This document shows, piece after piece, positions 20,729 through 29,967 of a DNA stretch of 57,841 nt. Where the stretch lies: NCBI RefSeq assembly GCF_013425525.1, contig NZ_JACCKA010000044.1, positions 1 through 57,841 of the forward strand, in the 5' to 3' direction. Both the position numbers and the translations under genes were made by a program. This DNA is from Luteimonas salinisoli. Its GTDB lineage: Bacteria; Pseudomonadota; Gammaproteobacteria; Xanthomonadales; Xanthomonadaceae. Position 1 is the first letter of the stretch, and each line of letters begins with the position of its first letter. Below the pieces are notes generated by a model. The model ran no database searches and was not told the origin of the DNA. It was given only the letters and a program-made list of their open reading frames with translations.

Positions 20729-20867
20729 GGGAATCGGGATTCGGGAATCGGGAATCGGGAATCGTCAAAGCTGAAGCAAGAGCAGGGAAGCGGTACGGCC
20801 GGTCTCAATTCGGCATGGTGGCGCCAACAGGCGGCTCGGCTCTTGCGATTCCCGATTCCCGATTCCC
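20729..20867. repeat. Inverted GGGAATC/GATTCCC heptamer element, LOG-lpdA gap
   Basis: Five tandem heptamers (GGGAATC, one variant GGGATTC) at 20729-20763 face three GATTCCC copies at 20847-20867. Just inside them GCAAGAGC (20776-20783) pairs with GCTCTTGC (20839-20846). The whole element can form a long stem with an inner loop of about 55 nt. It fills almost all of the intergenic space. Similar heptamer tracts are common in Xanthomonadaceae genomes. Confidence 0.85.
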
Positions 20868-20876
20868 GGCCCTAGA

Positions 20877-22313
20877 TCAGTTCGTCTTGTGGATCGCCCG
20901 CTTGTCCAACGCCATGGCCGCGTCGTGGATCGCTTCGGACATGGTCGGATGGGCGTGGCAGATGCGCGCCAGGTCGTCGGCGGAGCCGTTGAATTCCATG
21001 GTCAGCACGCCCTCGTGCACCAGCTCGGAGACGTTGGCGCCGACCAGGTGGAGGCCGAGCACGCGGTCGGTCTCGGCGTGCGCGATCACCTTGACCATGC
21101 CGGCCGGCTCGCCCATCGCCACCGCGCGGCCGAGCGCGGCGAACGGGAAGGTGCCCACCTTGTAGGGCACCTCGTCTTCCTTCAGCTGCCTTTCGGTCCG
21201 GCCGACCCAGGCGATCTCCGGCTCGGTGTAGATCACCCAGGGGACGGTGTCGAGGTTGACGTGGCCGGGCAGTCCCGCGATCAGTTCGGCCACGGCGATG
21301 CCTTCCTCGAAGCCCTTGTGCGCCAGCATCGGCCCGCGCACGCAGTCGCCGATCGCCCAGACGCCGTCGACGCCGGTATGGCAGTGCTCGTCCACCTCGA
21401 TGCGGCCGCGGTCGTCCAGCTTCACTCCGGTACCGTCGGCGAGCAGGCCCTTGCTGGCGGGCTTGCGGCCCACCGCGACCAGCAGCCTGTCGAACGTCGC
21501 GGTCTGCTCGCCGTCCTTGTCCTCGTAGGTGACCTCGACCTCGGCCTTCTTGCCCTTCTTCCTCACCTCGGTCTTGCCGACCTTGGCGCCGAGCCGGATG
21601 TCGAGCCCCTGCTTCCTGAACTCCTTGGCGGCGACCTTGGCCATCTCCGCGTCGGCGGCGGCGAGGAACTCCGGCAGCGCCTCCAGCACGGTGACCTCGG
21701 CTCCCAGGCGTCGCCAGACGCTGCCCAGTTCCAGGCCGATCACGCCGGCGCCGATCACGCACAGGCGCTTCGGCACCTCCGCGAAGTCCAGCGCGCCGAC
21801 GTTGTCGACGACGGTCTCGCCGTCGAACTTCGCGAACGGCAGCTCGATCGAGTCGGAGCCCGCGGCGAGGATCACGTTGGTGGCCTTCAGCTCGACTTCG
21901 CTGTCATCGTGTTGCTTCACCTTGACCACGCGGTCCGGATGCAGCGTGGCGAAGCCGTAGTAGGGCGCAACCTTGTTGGCCTTGAACAGCATCGCGATGC
22001 CGCCGGTGAACTGCTTCACGATCTTGTCCTTGCGCCCGACCATCGCACCGACGTCGATCTTCGCGTCCTTGAAGCTGATGCCGTGGTCGCCGAACAGATG
22101 ACCCATGTTCCAGTACTGGCGCGACGAGTCGAGCAGCGCCTTGGAGGGAATGCAGCCCACCCGCAGGCAGGTGCCCCCCAGCGCCGGCTTGCCGTCCTTG
22201 CCCAGCGCGGCGTCCACGCAGGCCACTTTCATGCCCAGCTGCGCGGCGCGGATGGCGGCGTGGTAGCCGGCTGGGCCGGCGCCGATGACGATGACGTCGA
22301 ATTGTTCGCTCAT
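20877..22313 (-). CDS. lpdA: Dihydrolipoyl dehydrogenase (E3)
   Basis: The FAD-dependent E3 subunit reoxidises dihydrolipoyl groups of the 2-oxoglutarate dehydrogenase complex with NAD+. Its 478 residues carry the FAD-binding GAGPAGYHAA near 11-20, the redox-active disulfide Cys49/Cys54 (GGTCLRVGCIPSK), the NAD-binding GAGVIGLELG near 185 and the active-site His-Glu pair (HAHPTMSE) near the C-terminus. It follows sucB on the same strand after a heptamer-repeat gap of 121 bp, and serves the complex encoded with sucA and sucB. Confidence 0.97.
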   Translation of the reverse strand: MSEQFDVIVIGAGPAGYHAAIRAAQLGMKVACVDAALGKDGKPALGGTCLRVGCIPSKALLDSSRQYWNMGHLFGDHGISFKDAKIDVGAMVGRKDKIVKQFTGGIAMLFKANKVAPYYGFATLHPDRVVKVKQHDDSEVELKATNVILAAGSDSIELPFAKFDGETVVDNVGALDFAEVPKRLCVIGAGVIGLELGSVWRRLGAEVTVLEALPEFLAAADAEMAKVAAKEFRKQGLDIRLGAKVGKTEVRKKGKKAEVEVTYEDKDGEQTATFDRLLVAVGRKPASKGLLADGTGVKLDDRGRIEVDEHCHTGVDGVWAIGDCVRGPMLAHKGFEEGIAVAELIAGLPGHVNLDTVPWVIYTEPEIAWVGRTERQLKEDEVPYKVGTFPFAALGRAVAMGEPAGMVKVIAHAETDRVLGLHLVGANVSELVHEGVLTMEFNGSADDLARICHAHPTMSEAIHDAAMALDKRAIHKTN

Positions 22314-22327
22314 GCTTCGCTCACAAC

Positions 22328-22420
22328 GGGAATGGGGAATGGGGAATGGGGAATGGCAGGAGCGGCAAGGCGGGCCCGGAAACTGCTTCTCCGATTCCCG
22401 ATTCCCGATTCTCCATTCCC
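22328..22420. repeat. Inverted GGGAATG/GATTCCC heptamer element, lpdA-sucB gap
   Basis: Four tandem GGGAATG units (22328-22355) face four units of the GATTCCC type (22393-22420, two of them variants). It is the second such element, so lpdA is bracketed by one on each side. Confidence 0.85.
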
Positions 22421-22434
22421 GATGCTGCTCGGCA

Positions 22435-23697
22435 TCACATGCCGAGCAACATGCGGTGCGGATTCTCCAGCTGGTTCTTGATATCGACCAGGAACAGCAC
22501 CGCGTCCTTGCCGTCGATGATGCGATGGTCGTAGCTGAGCGCGATGTACATCATCGGCGCCGCCACCACCTGGCCGTTCTCGACGATCGCGCGCTCCTTG
22601 ATCGCGTGCATGCCGAGGATCGCCGACTGCGGCGGGTTGACGATCGGGGTGGACATCAGGGACCCGAAGGTGCCGCCGTTGGTGATGGTGAAGGTGCCGC
22701 CCTGCAGATCCTCCAGCTTCAGTCCGCCCTCGCGCGCGGCGGTGGCGAAGTCGGCGATGCCCTGCTCGACCTCGGCGAAGCCCATCCGCTCGACGTTGCG
22801 CAGCACCGGCGTGACCAGGCCGCGGTCGGTGGAGATGGCCACCGAAATATCGGCGTAGCCGTGGTAGATGATGTCGTCGCCGTCGACCGAGGCGTTGACC
22901 ACCGGATGGCGCTGCAGCGCGTTGGCGGCGGCCTTGGCGAAGAAGCTCATGAAGCCGAGCTTGATGCCGTGCTCCTTCTGGAACTGCTCGCCGAGTTCCT
23001 TGCGCAGCGCCATCACCTTGCCCAGGTTGACCTCGTTGAACGAGGTCAGCATGGCGATCGATTCCTTCGACTGCATCAGTCGCTGGGCGATGCGCTTGCG
23101 GATGCGGGTCATCGCCACGCGCTCCTCGGGGCGCGCTCCGCCGCCGACGCCGCCGGTGCGCCCGGCCGCGTAGTTGACCAGGTCCTCCTTGGTCACCGCG
23201 CCGCGGCGGCCGGTGCCCTGTACCTGCGAGGCGTCGATGCCCTCCTTCTGCGCGGTGAAGCGGGCGCCCGGCGGCAGTGCGGCTGACGGCGCGGCGCCCT
23301 TGTCGTTCTCCCGCTTCGCCATCTGCGGCCCTTCCTGGCGCGCGGCCTCGGTCTGCGAGGTCTCGTCCTTGGTGGCGGCGCTGGACTCGGACTTGCCGCT
23401 GGCGGCGGCCTTGTCGCCCTTCTCCTCCTTGCCCGCTCCCTTGTCGGCCGGCGCGCTGGCGCCTTCCTCGATGATCGCGATCACCTGCGAGCTGGTGACG
23501 GTATCGCCCTCGGCGAACTTCAGTTCCTTGATCACGCCGTCGACGGTCGAGGGCACCTCGAGCACGACCTTGTCGGTCTCCAGGTCGACGATGTTCTCGT
23601 CGCGGGCGACCGAATCGCCGGCCTTCTTGTGCCAGGTGGCGATGGTGGCGTCGGAGACCGACTCGGGCAGGACGGGGACCTTGATTTCAGTGGCCAT
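22435..23697 (-). CDS. sucB: 2-oxoglutarate dehydrogenase E2, dihydrolipoyl succinyltransferase
   Basis: SucB forms the core of the 2-oxoglutarate dehydrogenase complex and transfers succinyl groups to CoA. The 420 residues start with one lipoyl domain (lipoylated Lys43 in [13 protein letters not shown]). An Ala/Pro/Lys-rich linker of about 80-150 precedes a peripheral subunit-binding domain (about 155-190, [29 protein letters not shown]). The acetyltransferase domain follows, with the catalytic [12 protein letters not shown] near 390. It starts 36 bp after sucA and they are clearly one operon. Confidence 0.97.
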   Translation of the reverse strand: MATEIKVPVLPESVSDATIATWHKKAGDSVARDENIVDLETDKVVLEVPSTVDGVIKELKFAEGDTVTSSQVIAIIEEGASAPADKGAGKEEKGDKAAASGKSESSAATKDETSQTEAARQEGPQMAKRENDKGAAPSAALPPGARFTAQKEGIDASQVQGTGRRGAVTKEDLVNYAAGRTGGVGGGARPEERVAMTRIRKRIAQRLMQSKESIAMLTSFNEVNLGKVMALRKELGEQFQKEHGIKLGFMSFFAKAAANALQRHPVVNASVDGDDIIYHGYADISVAISTDRGLVTPVLRNVERMGFAEVEQGIADFATAAREGGLKLEDLQGGTFTITNGGTFGSLMSTPIVNPPQSAILGMHAIKERAIVENGQVVAAPMMYIALSYDHRIIDGKDAVLFLVDIKNQLENPHRMLLGM

Positions 23698-23733
23698 GGG
23701 GCGGCTTCCTGGGAAAGCGGTGTGGGGTGGGAA

Positions 23734-26562
23734 TCATTCGGCGGCGACCTTGCCCTTGAGCTTGTTGACCAGGGCGTCGGCGATCAGCTGCTTCTGTTCC
23801 TCGACGTGGTCGTTGAAGTGGCCGACCGCGGGCGAGGGCGAGCGCGTGCGCCCGGCGTAGTGCAGCTTCTGCCCGGGACCCAGGCAGGCGTCGAGGTGGT
23901 GTCTGATCTGGTACCAGGCGCCCTGGTTCTGCGGCTCCTCCTGGCACCAGACCAGGTCCACGCCCTTGCCGTAGCGGCGCATCTCGGCTGCGAGATCCTC
24001 GCGCGGGAACGGATACAGCTGTTCGACGCGGATCAGCGCCACCTGTTCGAGCGACTGCTTGCGCTGCTCCTCGAGCAGGTCGTAGTAGACCTTGCCGGAG
24101 CAGGCCACCACGCGCTTGACCTGCTTCGCGTCGGCCTGGTCGGCGATCAGGTGGCGGAACGCGCCATCGGACAGATCCTCCAGCGGGGACGCCGCCAGCT
24201 TGTGGCGCAGCAGCGACTTGGGGGTCATCACCACCAGCGGCTTGCGGGTCCTCATGCACAACTGGCGGCGGATCATGTGGAAGGCCTGCGCCGAGGTGGT
24301 CGGTACGCAGACGAACATGTTCTCCAGCGCGCACAGCTGCAGGAAGCGCTCCAGGCGCGCGGAACTGTGCTCGGGGCCCTGGCCTTCGTAGCCGTGCGGC
24401 AGGAACAGCGTCAGGCCCGACAGGCGCTGCCACTTGGCCTCGCCGGAGGTGACGAACTGGTCGATCACCACCTGGGCGCCGTTGGCGAAATCGCCGAACT
24501 GCGCCTCCCAGATGTCGAGCGTGCCCGGCTCGGAGGTGGAGTACCCGTACTCGAAGGCCATCACCGCCTCCTCGCTGAGCAGCGAGTCGATGATGGTGGC
24601 GTCCTCGGGGTTCTTCACCAGCTGCTGCAGGGGCACGTAGTCCTGGCCGCTGTTCTGGTCGTGCAGCACCGCGTGGCGGTGGAAGAAGGTGCCGCGGCCG
24701 CTGTCCTGGCCGACCAGGCGCAGCTTGTGGCCCGCGTCGAGCAGGGTGGCGTAGGCGAGGTTCTCGGCGAAGCCCCAGTCGCCGGGGATCTCGCCGGCGG
24801 CCATGCGGCGGCGGTCGTCGTAGATCTTGGCCACGCGCGCATGCAGCTGGACTTCGTCCGGGATGGTGTTGATCGCCTCGGCCAGCGCCTTCAGGCGCTT
24901 GGGGTCGACGCTGGTGTCGACCGGGTCGTCGATCCTGCCGGACAGGTACGGACCCCAGTCGATGGTGAGGTCGTAGTCGTCCGGGTTGGCGTCCGCGAGC
25001 TCGGTGGTGACCGCGCCGGCGTCGAGCTTGTCGCGGAAATCGTCGACCAGCCGCTTCGCCTCCTCCTCCGCGAGTGCGCCGGCCTCGACCAGCCGCGCGG
25101 CGTACAGGTCGCGCGGGGTCTTGTGCTTGCGGATCGTCCGGTACATCAGCGGCTGGGTCGCGGCAGGCTCGTCGGACTCGTTGTGGCCGTGGCGGCGGTA
25201 GCAGACCAGGTCGATCACCACGTCCTTGCCGAACTGCTGGCGGAACGCATAGGCCAGCTCGATGCAGAACACCACCGCTTCGGGGTCGTCGGCGTTCACG
25301 TGCAGCACCGGCGCGCCGACCATCTTGGCCACGTCGGTGCAATACAGGGTGGAGCGGGCGTCCTGGCTGTCGCTGGTGGTGAAGCCGACCTGGTTGTTGA
25401 TCACCACGTGGATCGTGCCGCCGACCGCGAACCCGCGCGCCTGCGACATCTGGAACAGCTCCATCACCACGCCCTGGCCGGCGAAGGCGGCGTCGCCGTG
25501 CAGCAGCACCGGCAGCACGACCTTGCGCGCCTTGTCGCCGCGGCGGTGCTGGCGCGAGCGCACGCTGCCGACCACCACCGGATCGACGATCTCCAGGTGC
25601 GAGGGATTGAAGGCGAGGGCGAGGTGCACGGGCCCCGACGGCGTCTGCACGTCGGCGGAAAAGCCCATGTGGTACTTGACGTCGCCGGTGTGCGCCGGAT
25701 CGTCGCTGGGCTTGTGGTCGAACTTGCCCTCGAACTCGTCGAACAGGCGCCGCGGCGGCTTGCCCAGGGTGTTGACCAATACGTTGAGGCGGCCGCGGTG
25801 GGCCATGCCGATGACGATGTCCTTCACGCCGTCGCCGCCGGCGCGGTGGATCAGGGTGTCCAGCAGCGGAATCAGGGCGTCGCCGCCCTCCAGCGAGAAG
25901 CGCTTCTGGCCGACGTACTTGGTGTGCAGGTAGCGCTCCAGACCCTCGGCGGCGGTGAGCCGTTCGAGGATGCGCCGGCGACGATCCGGGCCGGGATCGA
26001 AGCTGCCGCCGGCGCGCTCGAGGCGTTCGTACAGCCAGCGGCGCTGTTCGGCGTCGGTGATGTGCATGAACTCGGCGCCGATCGGTCCGGTGTAGGTCGC
26101 CTTCAGCAGCGCCAGCAGGTCGCGCAGGCGCATGCGCTCGCGGCCGCCCACCCCGCCGGTGCTGAACTCGCCGTCCAGGTCGGCCTCGGAGAGATTGTGG
26201 AAGGGCAGGCCGAGGTCGGGCGGGTCGAGCGGCGGCGCCAGCCCGAGCGGGTCGAGCCTGGCGCCCAGGTGCCCGCGCGAGCGGTAGGCGGTGATCAGGC
26301 GGCCGACGTGGCGCTCGCGCTCGTCGGCGGCGCCGGAGCCATGGCCGCGCGCCGCGCGCCGCCCGGCGGCGGCCACCGCCTCCCTCACCGCGGAATGCGG
26401 GACGTCTCCCGCCTCGCGGCCGGCGAAGCCGTCGAACCAGGATTTCCACTTCGCATCGACGCTGTCGGGATCGACCAGGTACCGCTCGTACAGCTCCTCG
26501 ATGTAGGCGGCGTTGGCGCCGAGCTGGGAAGACTGCGCAAACTGCTTCAGGAGACTGTCCAC
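23734..26562 (-). CDS. sucA: 2-oxoglutarate dehydrogenase E1
   Basis: The thiamine-diphosphate-dependent E1 subunit decarboxylates 2-oxoglutarate in the TCA cycle. The protein is 942 residues, as is typical. The N-terminal helix (LLKQFAQSSQLGANAAYIEELYERYLVDPDSVDAKW region) is followed by the ThDP-binding domains (GMAHRGRLNVL near 220; GDAAFAGQGVV near 365) and the transketolase-like C-terminal half. The only start matching the family is a GTG at 26560-26562; no clear ribosome-binding site precedes it. Its leader contains a strong hairpin and a perfect -10. Confidence 0.95.
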   Translation of the reverse strand: MDSLLKQFAQSSQLGANAAYIEELYERYLVDPDSVDAKWKSWFDGFAGREAGDVPHSAVREAVAAAGRRAARGHGSGAADERERHVGRLITAYRSRGHLGARLDPLGLAPPLDPPDLGLPFHNLSEADLDGEFSTGGVGGRERMRLRDLLALLKATYTGPIGAEFMHITDAEQRRWLYERLERAGGSFDPGPDRRRRILERLTAAEGLERYLHTKYVGQKRFSLEGGDALIPLLDTLIHRAGGDGVKDIVIGMAHRGRLNVLVNTLGKPPRRLFDEFEGKFDHKPSDDPAHTGDVKYHMGFSADVQTPSGPVHLALAFNPSHLEIVDPVVVGSVRSRQHRRGDKARKVVLPVLLHGDAAFAGQGVVMELFQMSQARGFAVGGTIHVVINNQVGFTTSDSQDARSTLYCTDVAKMVGAPVLHVNADDPEAVVFCIELAYAFRQQFGKDVVIDLVCYRRHGHNESDEPAATQPLMYRTIRKHKTPRDLYAARLVEAGALAEEEAKRLVDDFRDKLDAGAVTTELADANPDDYDLTIDWGPYLSGRIDDPVDTSVDPKRLKALAEAINTIPDEVQLHARVAKIYDDRRRMAAGEIPGDWGFAENLAYATLLDAGHKLRLVGQDSGRGTFFHRHAVLHDQNSGQDYVPLQQLVKNPEDATIIDSLLSEEAVMAFEYGYSTSEPGTLDIWEAQFGDFANGAQVVIDQFVTSGEAKWQRLSGLTLFLPHGYEGQGPEHSSARLERFLQLCALENMFVCVPTTSAQAFHMIRRQLCMRTRKPLVVMTPKSLLRHKLAASPLEDLSDGAFRHLIADQADAKQVKRVVACSGKVYYDLLEEQRKQSLEQVALIRVEQLYPFPREDLAAEMRRYGKGVDLVWCQEEPQNQGAWYQIRHHLDACLGPGQKLHYAGRTRSPSPAVGHFNDHVEEQKQLIADALVNKLKGKVAAE

Positions 26563-26598
26563 GTCGGGCTGCTGGGGCTCGTTTTGAGGAGGTGGGCG

Positions 26599-26626
26599 CC
26601 GCCTCCGGCATGGAGCGCGGAGGCGG
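26599..26626 (-). promoter_or_regulatory. Hairpin in the sucA leader
   Basis: CCGCCTCCG (26599-26607) pairs perfectly with CGGAGGCGG (26618-26626) over a 10-nt loop, about 37 nt before the GTG start of sucA and downstream of its -10 box. It may affect translation or mRNA stability. Confidence 0.5.
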
Positions 26627-26652
26627 TGCGAATCGGGCGCACGAAGCCCGTG

Positions 26653-26658
26653 ATTATA
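26653..26658 (-). promoter_or_regulatory. -10 box of the sucAB-lpdA operon
   Basis: Reading on the minus strand, a perfect TATAAT lies here, giving a leader of about 85 nt for sucA. The -35 region is poor (CGCTTC at the 17-bp position), which suggests an activator or a weak promoter. Confidence 0.55.
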
Positions 26659-26796
26659 GCCGCAGCCCCGCGTGCGAAGCGACCTGCCGCGGCGTCGAAC
26701 GCCGCGGCCCGGCGGCTCCACCTGCGTGCCTTCGCCCTTCCTTGCCCCGCGAGCCCGTGCGCCCGGCGCGGCATGCCCCGGTCGCATGGACAGGCA

Positions 26797-27717
26797 TCAG
26801 AGCCCCAGCGCGCGCAGCTCGGTGCACGGCCGCGAGCGCTCCCACACCGGCCTGAACGCCTCGGCGAGCTGGCGGGCGCGCCCGGCGCCGTGACGCTCGT
26901 AGTCGCCGTCGAAGCGGTTGCCCAGGCTGCGGAAGTAGTAGCCGCCGTCGTCGTTGGCGACGAAGGCCGGGGCGTAGCCGCGATCGACCGGATCGACCAC
27001 CTCGCGGAACCGGAAGCTGCTGGGCAGGCGCTGCGCCAGCCCCAGCAGGGGTGCGTGGGCGCGCTGCGCGGCACCGGCGTCGTGAAGGAGCAGGCGGGCC
27101 TCGCTGCCGCTGTGGCGGACCGCGAACGCGCGCAGCGCCTCCAGGACCTCGGGGGCGTCGAGCAGGCCCGGGTCCAGTTCGCGGCTGTAGATCCACAGCC
27201 GCCGCCGGGCCCGTTCAACCAGGTCCACGGTGGCCGCCAGGGCGTCCTCGCGGCGCTCGATGGCCTGCGGCCGCGCGAACGCCAGGCGCATCGCCTGGTG
27301 CTCGATCCCCGCCTCGCGGAAGCGCTCGCCATGGGGCACGAAGCCATGGCGCAGGTAGAAGTCGATCGCGCCGACCTGGGCATCGAGCGCCACTTCGCGC
27401 TGGCCGCGCTCGCGGGCGACCCGCAGCAGCGCCTGCAGCAGCGCCGTGCCGACGCCGCGGCCGCGCCACTCCGGCAGCACCGCCATGCGGCCGATGCGGC
27501 CGTCCGGACGCATCCGGCCTGTGCCGATGGGCCGGCCGCCGGCATCGCGCGCGAGCACGTGCGCGCAGGCGGCGTCGGCGGCGTCGAGCTCGAGTTCGCG
27601 CGGCACCCGCTGCTCGCGCACGAACACCGCTTCGCGGACCGCGCGCAGGTCCGCGTATGCGGCGCCGTAGTCCGCCGGCTCCACCCGGAACGGCTCGGCG
27701 GGCGCGCCTTCAGTCAT
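26797..27717 (-). CDS. GNAT acetyltransferase with an uncharacterised C-terminal domain
   Basis: A 306-residue protein in two parts. Residues 1-150 are a GNAT N-acetyltransferase domain, with the acetyl-CoA loop RGRGVGTALL near 82-91 and the GAIDFYLRHGFVP ending. The rest (about 165-306) is a separate domain seen fused to GNATs in this group, with WIYSRELDPGLLD and FRFREVVDPVDRGYAPAFVANDDGGYYFRSL, reminiscent of phospholipase-D-like folds but without HKD motifs. The start overlaps the last 8 bp of roxA, so translation is probably coupled. Substrate unknown. Confidence 0.82.
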   Translation of the reverse strand: MTEGAPAEPFRVEPADYGAAYADLRAVREAVFVREQRVPRELELDAADAACAHVLARDAGGRPIGTGRMRPDGRIGRMAVLPEWRGRGVGTALLQALLRVARERGQREVALDAQVGAIDFYLRHGFVPHGERFREAGIEHQAMRLAFARPQAIERREDALAATVDLVERARRRLWIYSRELDPGLLDAPEVLEALRAFAVRHSGSEARLLLHDAGAAQRAHAPLLGLAQRLPSSFRFREVVDPVDRGYAPAFVANDDGGYYFRSLGNRFDGDYERHGAGRARQLAEAFRPVWERSRPCTELRALGL

Positions 27718-28939
27718 CGCCGTCGACACCATCCGCGCCTGCAGCGTCCGCCGTCAGCAGCCGGTAGTGGCCCTGGCCGAGCAGCGCGAAGACCAGGTCG
27801 CGGGCGTCGTCGCCGAGGGCCCCGTAGAGCCGCGCGTCGATGCTGGCGGCGGCGGCGACGCGGCTGGCATCGCGCGCGGGCAGGGCATGCTCCTGCCCGG
27901 CCACGTACAGGCGTGCGCTGCGGCGAGCGCGGCGCCAGGCCATCCGCGTGAACGGATGCCGATGCAGGGCGCCGCCCTGCTGCAGGTCCCACTCCACCTC
28001 GATGCGCGAGCGAGGATCGGCGCCTGCCGCAGCCTCGCCGCCGGCGCGGTAGAGGGTGATGAAGCGCCCGAACCAGTCGCCAAGGCGGTCCGGGTCGTTC
28101 ATCCGCAGCAGGTTCAGCGCCTCGACCACGCGCGCCATCGCCGCGGCGTCGATCTCGTATGGATCCGCGGCCGGCTGCAGGTCGGGGTCGCGGTAGCGCA
28201 GGCCCTCGTCGGCGTCGGCGATCATCGTGTCCACCCAGTCGCCCATCAGTTCGGCGGCCGAGGGCGCCCGCATTCCGATCGAGAAGGTCAGGCAGGCGTC
28301 CTCGGCGACGCCGTGGTGCGGCACTCCCGGGGGCAGGTACAGCATGTCGCCCGGGCCCAGCACCCAGTCGTGGGTCGGGGCGAAACGCTGCAGCAGTTTG
28401 AGTTCGGTATCGGGGCGGAAGTGCAGCGGCGGATCCGGACCGTCGTCGATCTGCCAGCGGCGGCGGCCCTGGGCCTGCAGCAGGAACACGTCGTACTGGT
28501 CGACGTGCGCGCCCACCGAGCCACCGGGCGCGGCGAAGCTGACCATGATGTCGTCGACCCGCCAGCGCGGCAGGAAGTCGAACGCCGGCAGCAGGGCAGC
28601 GACGTCGGCGTCCCATTTGTCGACGTCCTGCACCAGCAGTGTCCAGTCGCGGTCGGGCAGGGTGGGGAACAGCGATTCCGGGAACGGGCCGGTGCGCAGC
28701 AGCCAGCGGTCGCGGCCCTGCGGCGACGCGGCGCGCTCGTGCGCGACCAGGCGCGCCAGCACGCCGTCCTCGCAGGCCAGGCCGGCCAGATCCTCGGGCG
28801 CGATCGGGGACTCGAAGCCGGGGAAGGCGTTGCGGAGCAGCAGCGGACGCTTCTGCCAGTAGTCGCGCAGGAACGCCTCCGGCGCCATGCCCAGCGGCGG
28901 CAGTGCGGAGGCGTCGATCTCGATCGGGGGAGAACTCAT
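27710..28939 (-). CDS. roxA: Ribosomal oxygenase RoxA (YcfD), JmjC/cupin family
   Basis: A 2-oxoglutarate/Fe(II) oxygenase that in E. coli hydroxylates an arginine of ribosomal protein L16. The protein is 409 residues. The JmjC domain carries the iron ligands His145 and Asp147 (AHVDQYDVF) and a distal histidine at 208 or 209 (LPPGVPHHG); the winged-helix dimerisation part follows. The start MSSPPIEIDAS has no ribosome site; TAGGCT on the minus strand (28947-28952) ends seven bases before the ATG, as in the leaderless genes. The downstream GNAT gene overlaps it by 8 bp. Confidence 0.9.
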   Translation of the reverse strand: MSSPPIEIDASALPPLGMAPEAFLRDYWQKRPLLLRNAFPGFESPIAPEDLAGLACEDGVLARLVAHERAASPQGRDRWLLRTGPFPESLFPTLPDRDWTLLVQDVDKWDADVAALLPAFDFLPRWRVDDIMVSFAAPGGSVGAHVDQYDVFLLQAQGRRRWQIDDGPDPPLHFRPDTELKLLQRFAPTHDWVLGPGDMLYLPPGVPHHGVAEDACLTFSIGMRAPSAAELMGDWVDTMIADADEGLRYRDPDLQPAADPYEIDAAAMARVVEALNLLRMNDPDRLGDWFGRFITLYRAGGEAAAGADPRSRIEVEWDLQQGGALHRHPFTRMAWRRARRSARLYVAGQEHALPARDASRVAAAASIDARLYGALGDDARDLVFALLGQGHYRLLTADAAGADGVDGDD

Positions 28940-28986
28940 GCACGAAAGCCTAACGCCTGCACGGCGCCCGGGCGAGCGCGCCGCGC

Positions 28987-29919
28987 TCAGGGTTCGCCGA
29001 GTCTGCGCCCGAGTTCGCTCTCGGCGGCCTCGATCTCGCGGTCCAACGTGCGGGCCGGTTCGCGCGTGCCCGGTTCCGCCGAGGCGCGTAGCCGGCGCAG
29101 GTGCTCCGGCTCCGCGGGGGCGGACAGGCCGCGCGCCGCCAACAGCGCCTGGCAGCGCTGCTGCCAGCGCGCCAGTTCCGGAAACCTGCCCGCCTGCACC
29201 GGCCACCAGTACACGTTCTCGACCACCGGCTGCGCACCGATGCGCGCGGCCACCGGCGCGTCCTCGATCCGCTGGCCGGGATCGGCGCCGTGCTCGAGCA
29301 GCCAGTGCGCCTTGTCGAACTGGCCGGCGCTGTAGTAGCCCAGCACGGTGTCGCCGGGAACGCCCGGCGGATGGGCATCGACATCGGCACCGCGCTCGAC
29401 CAGCAGCTGCACATTCGCCCAGCGGCCGGCGAGCGCCGCAAGCTTGAGCAGGGGAATCCCGTCCGGGTCGCGGGTGTCCGGGTCGCCGCCGTGGTCGAGG
29501 AAGGCCGCCAGGACCTCGGGCGACCCGGCACGTGCCGCCCACACCATCACGCTGCCTGCCCCCGGAACCGCGCGGTTGGGGTCGGCGCCGGCCTCGAGTA
29601 GCGCCGCGGCGCCGGCGGGACTGTCGGTGAGCACCGGCCAGGCCGCAAGCGGCAGTCCGCCCGGCGAGACCGCGTTGGGATCGGCTCCGGCGGCGATCAG
29701 CGCCGCGACCTCGCCGCCGTCGCCCGCGCTGGCGCGGGCCAGGGCGAGGGCATCGCCATTGAAGTGGGCACCGATGTCGGGCAGCTCGCGCATGTCCGCT
29801 CCTGTCTGACGGGTCGGGCCGGCTGGCGCGTCCGCGGTGGCCTGGCCCTGGCAGGCGGGCAGCACCGCAAGCATGGCCGAGGCCAGTATGGCAGGCGCGA
29901 CCCTGTGGCGCGGGTTCAT
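28987..29919 (-). CDS. Ankyrin-repeat lipoprotein, possible immunity protein
   Basis: A 310-residue protein with a signal peptide and lipobox (AVLPAC, cysteine near 23), so probably a lipoprotein facing the periplasm. Residues about 45-210 form some five ankyrin repeats with the G-AD-N/D-P signature (AAGADPNAV, LEAGADPNRA, DHGGDPDTRD, ERGADVDAH, EHGADPGQR). The C-terminal 60 residues are charged and helical. It lies 48 bp behind the lipase gene on the same strand, the position expected for an immunity protein. Ankyrin repeats bind other proteins, so a direct inhibitor role is plausible but unproven; it could also be an unrelated envelope protein. Confidence 0.75.
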   Translation of the reverse strand: MNPRHRVAPAILASAMLAVLPACQGQATADAPAGPTRQTGADMRELPDIGAHFNGDALALARASAGDGGEVAALIAAGADPNAVSPGGLPLAAWPVLTDSPAGAAALLEAGADPNRAVPGAGSVMVWAARAGSPEVLAAFLDHGGDPDTRDPDGIPLLKLAALAGRWANVQLLVERGADVDAHPPGVPGDTVLGYYSAGQFDKAHWLLEHGADPGQRIEDAPVAARIGAQPVVENVYWWPVQAGRFPELARWQQRCQALLAARGLSAPAEPEHLRRLRASAEPGTREPARTLDREIEAAESELGRRLGEP

Positions 29920-29967
29920 GCGCGACAGCTTGGCGGCGCGCCCGTCATCGCCGCATGAATGCCGGGG

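Noticed and set aside
20729..20867. CRISPR-like or minisatellite gene in the heptamer tracts
   Set aside because: The units are 7 bp without spacers and face each other, which is a hairpin repeat, not an array.
23629..27951. 1440-codon plus-strand frame opposite sucB, sucA and the GNAT gene
   Set aside because: Runs through several unrelated genes on the other strand; no domain, no start signals.
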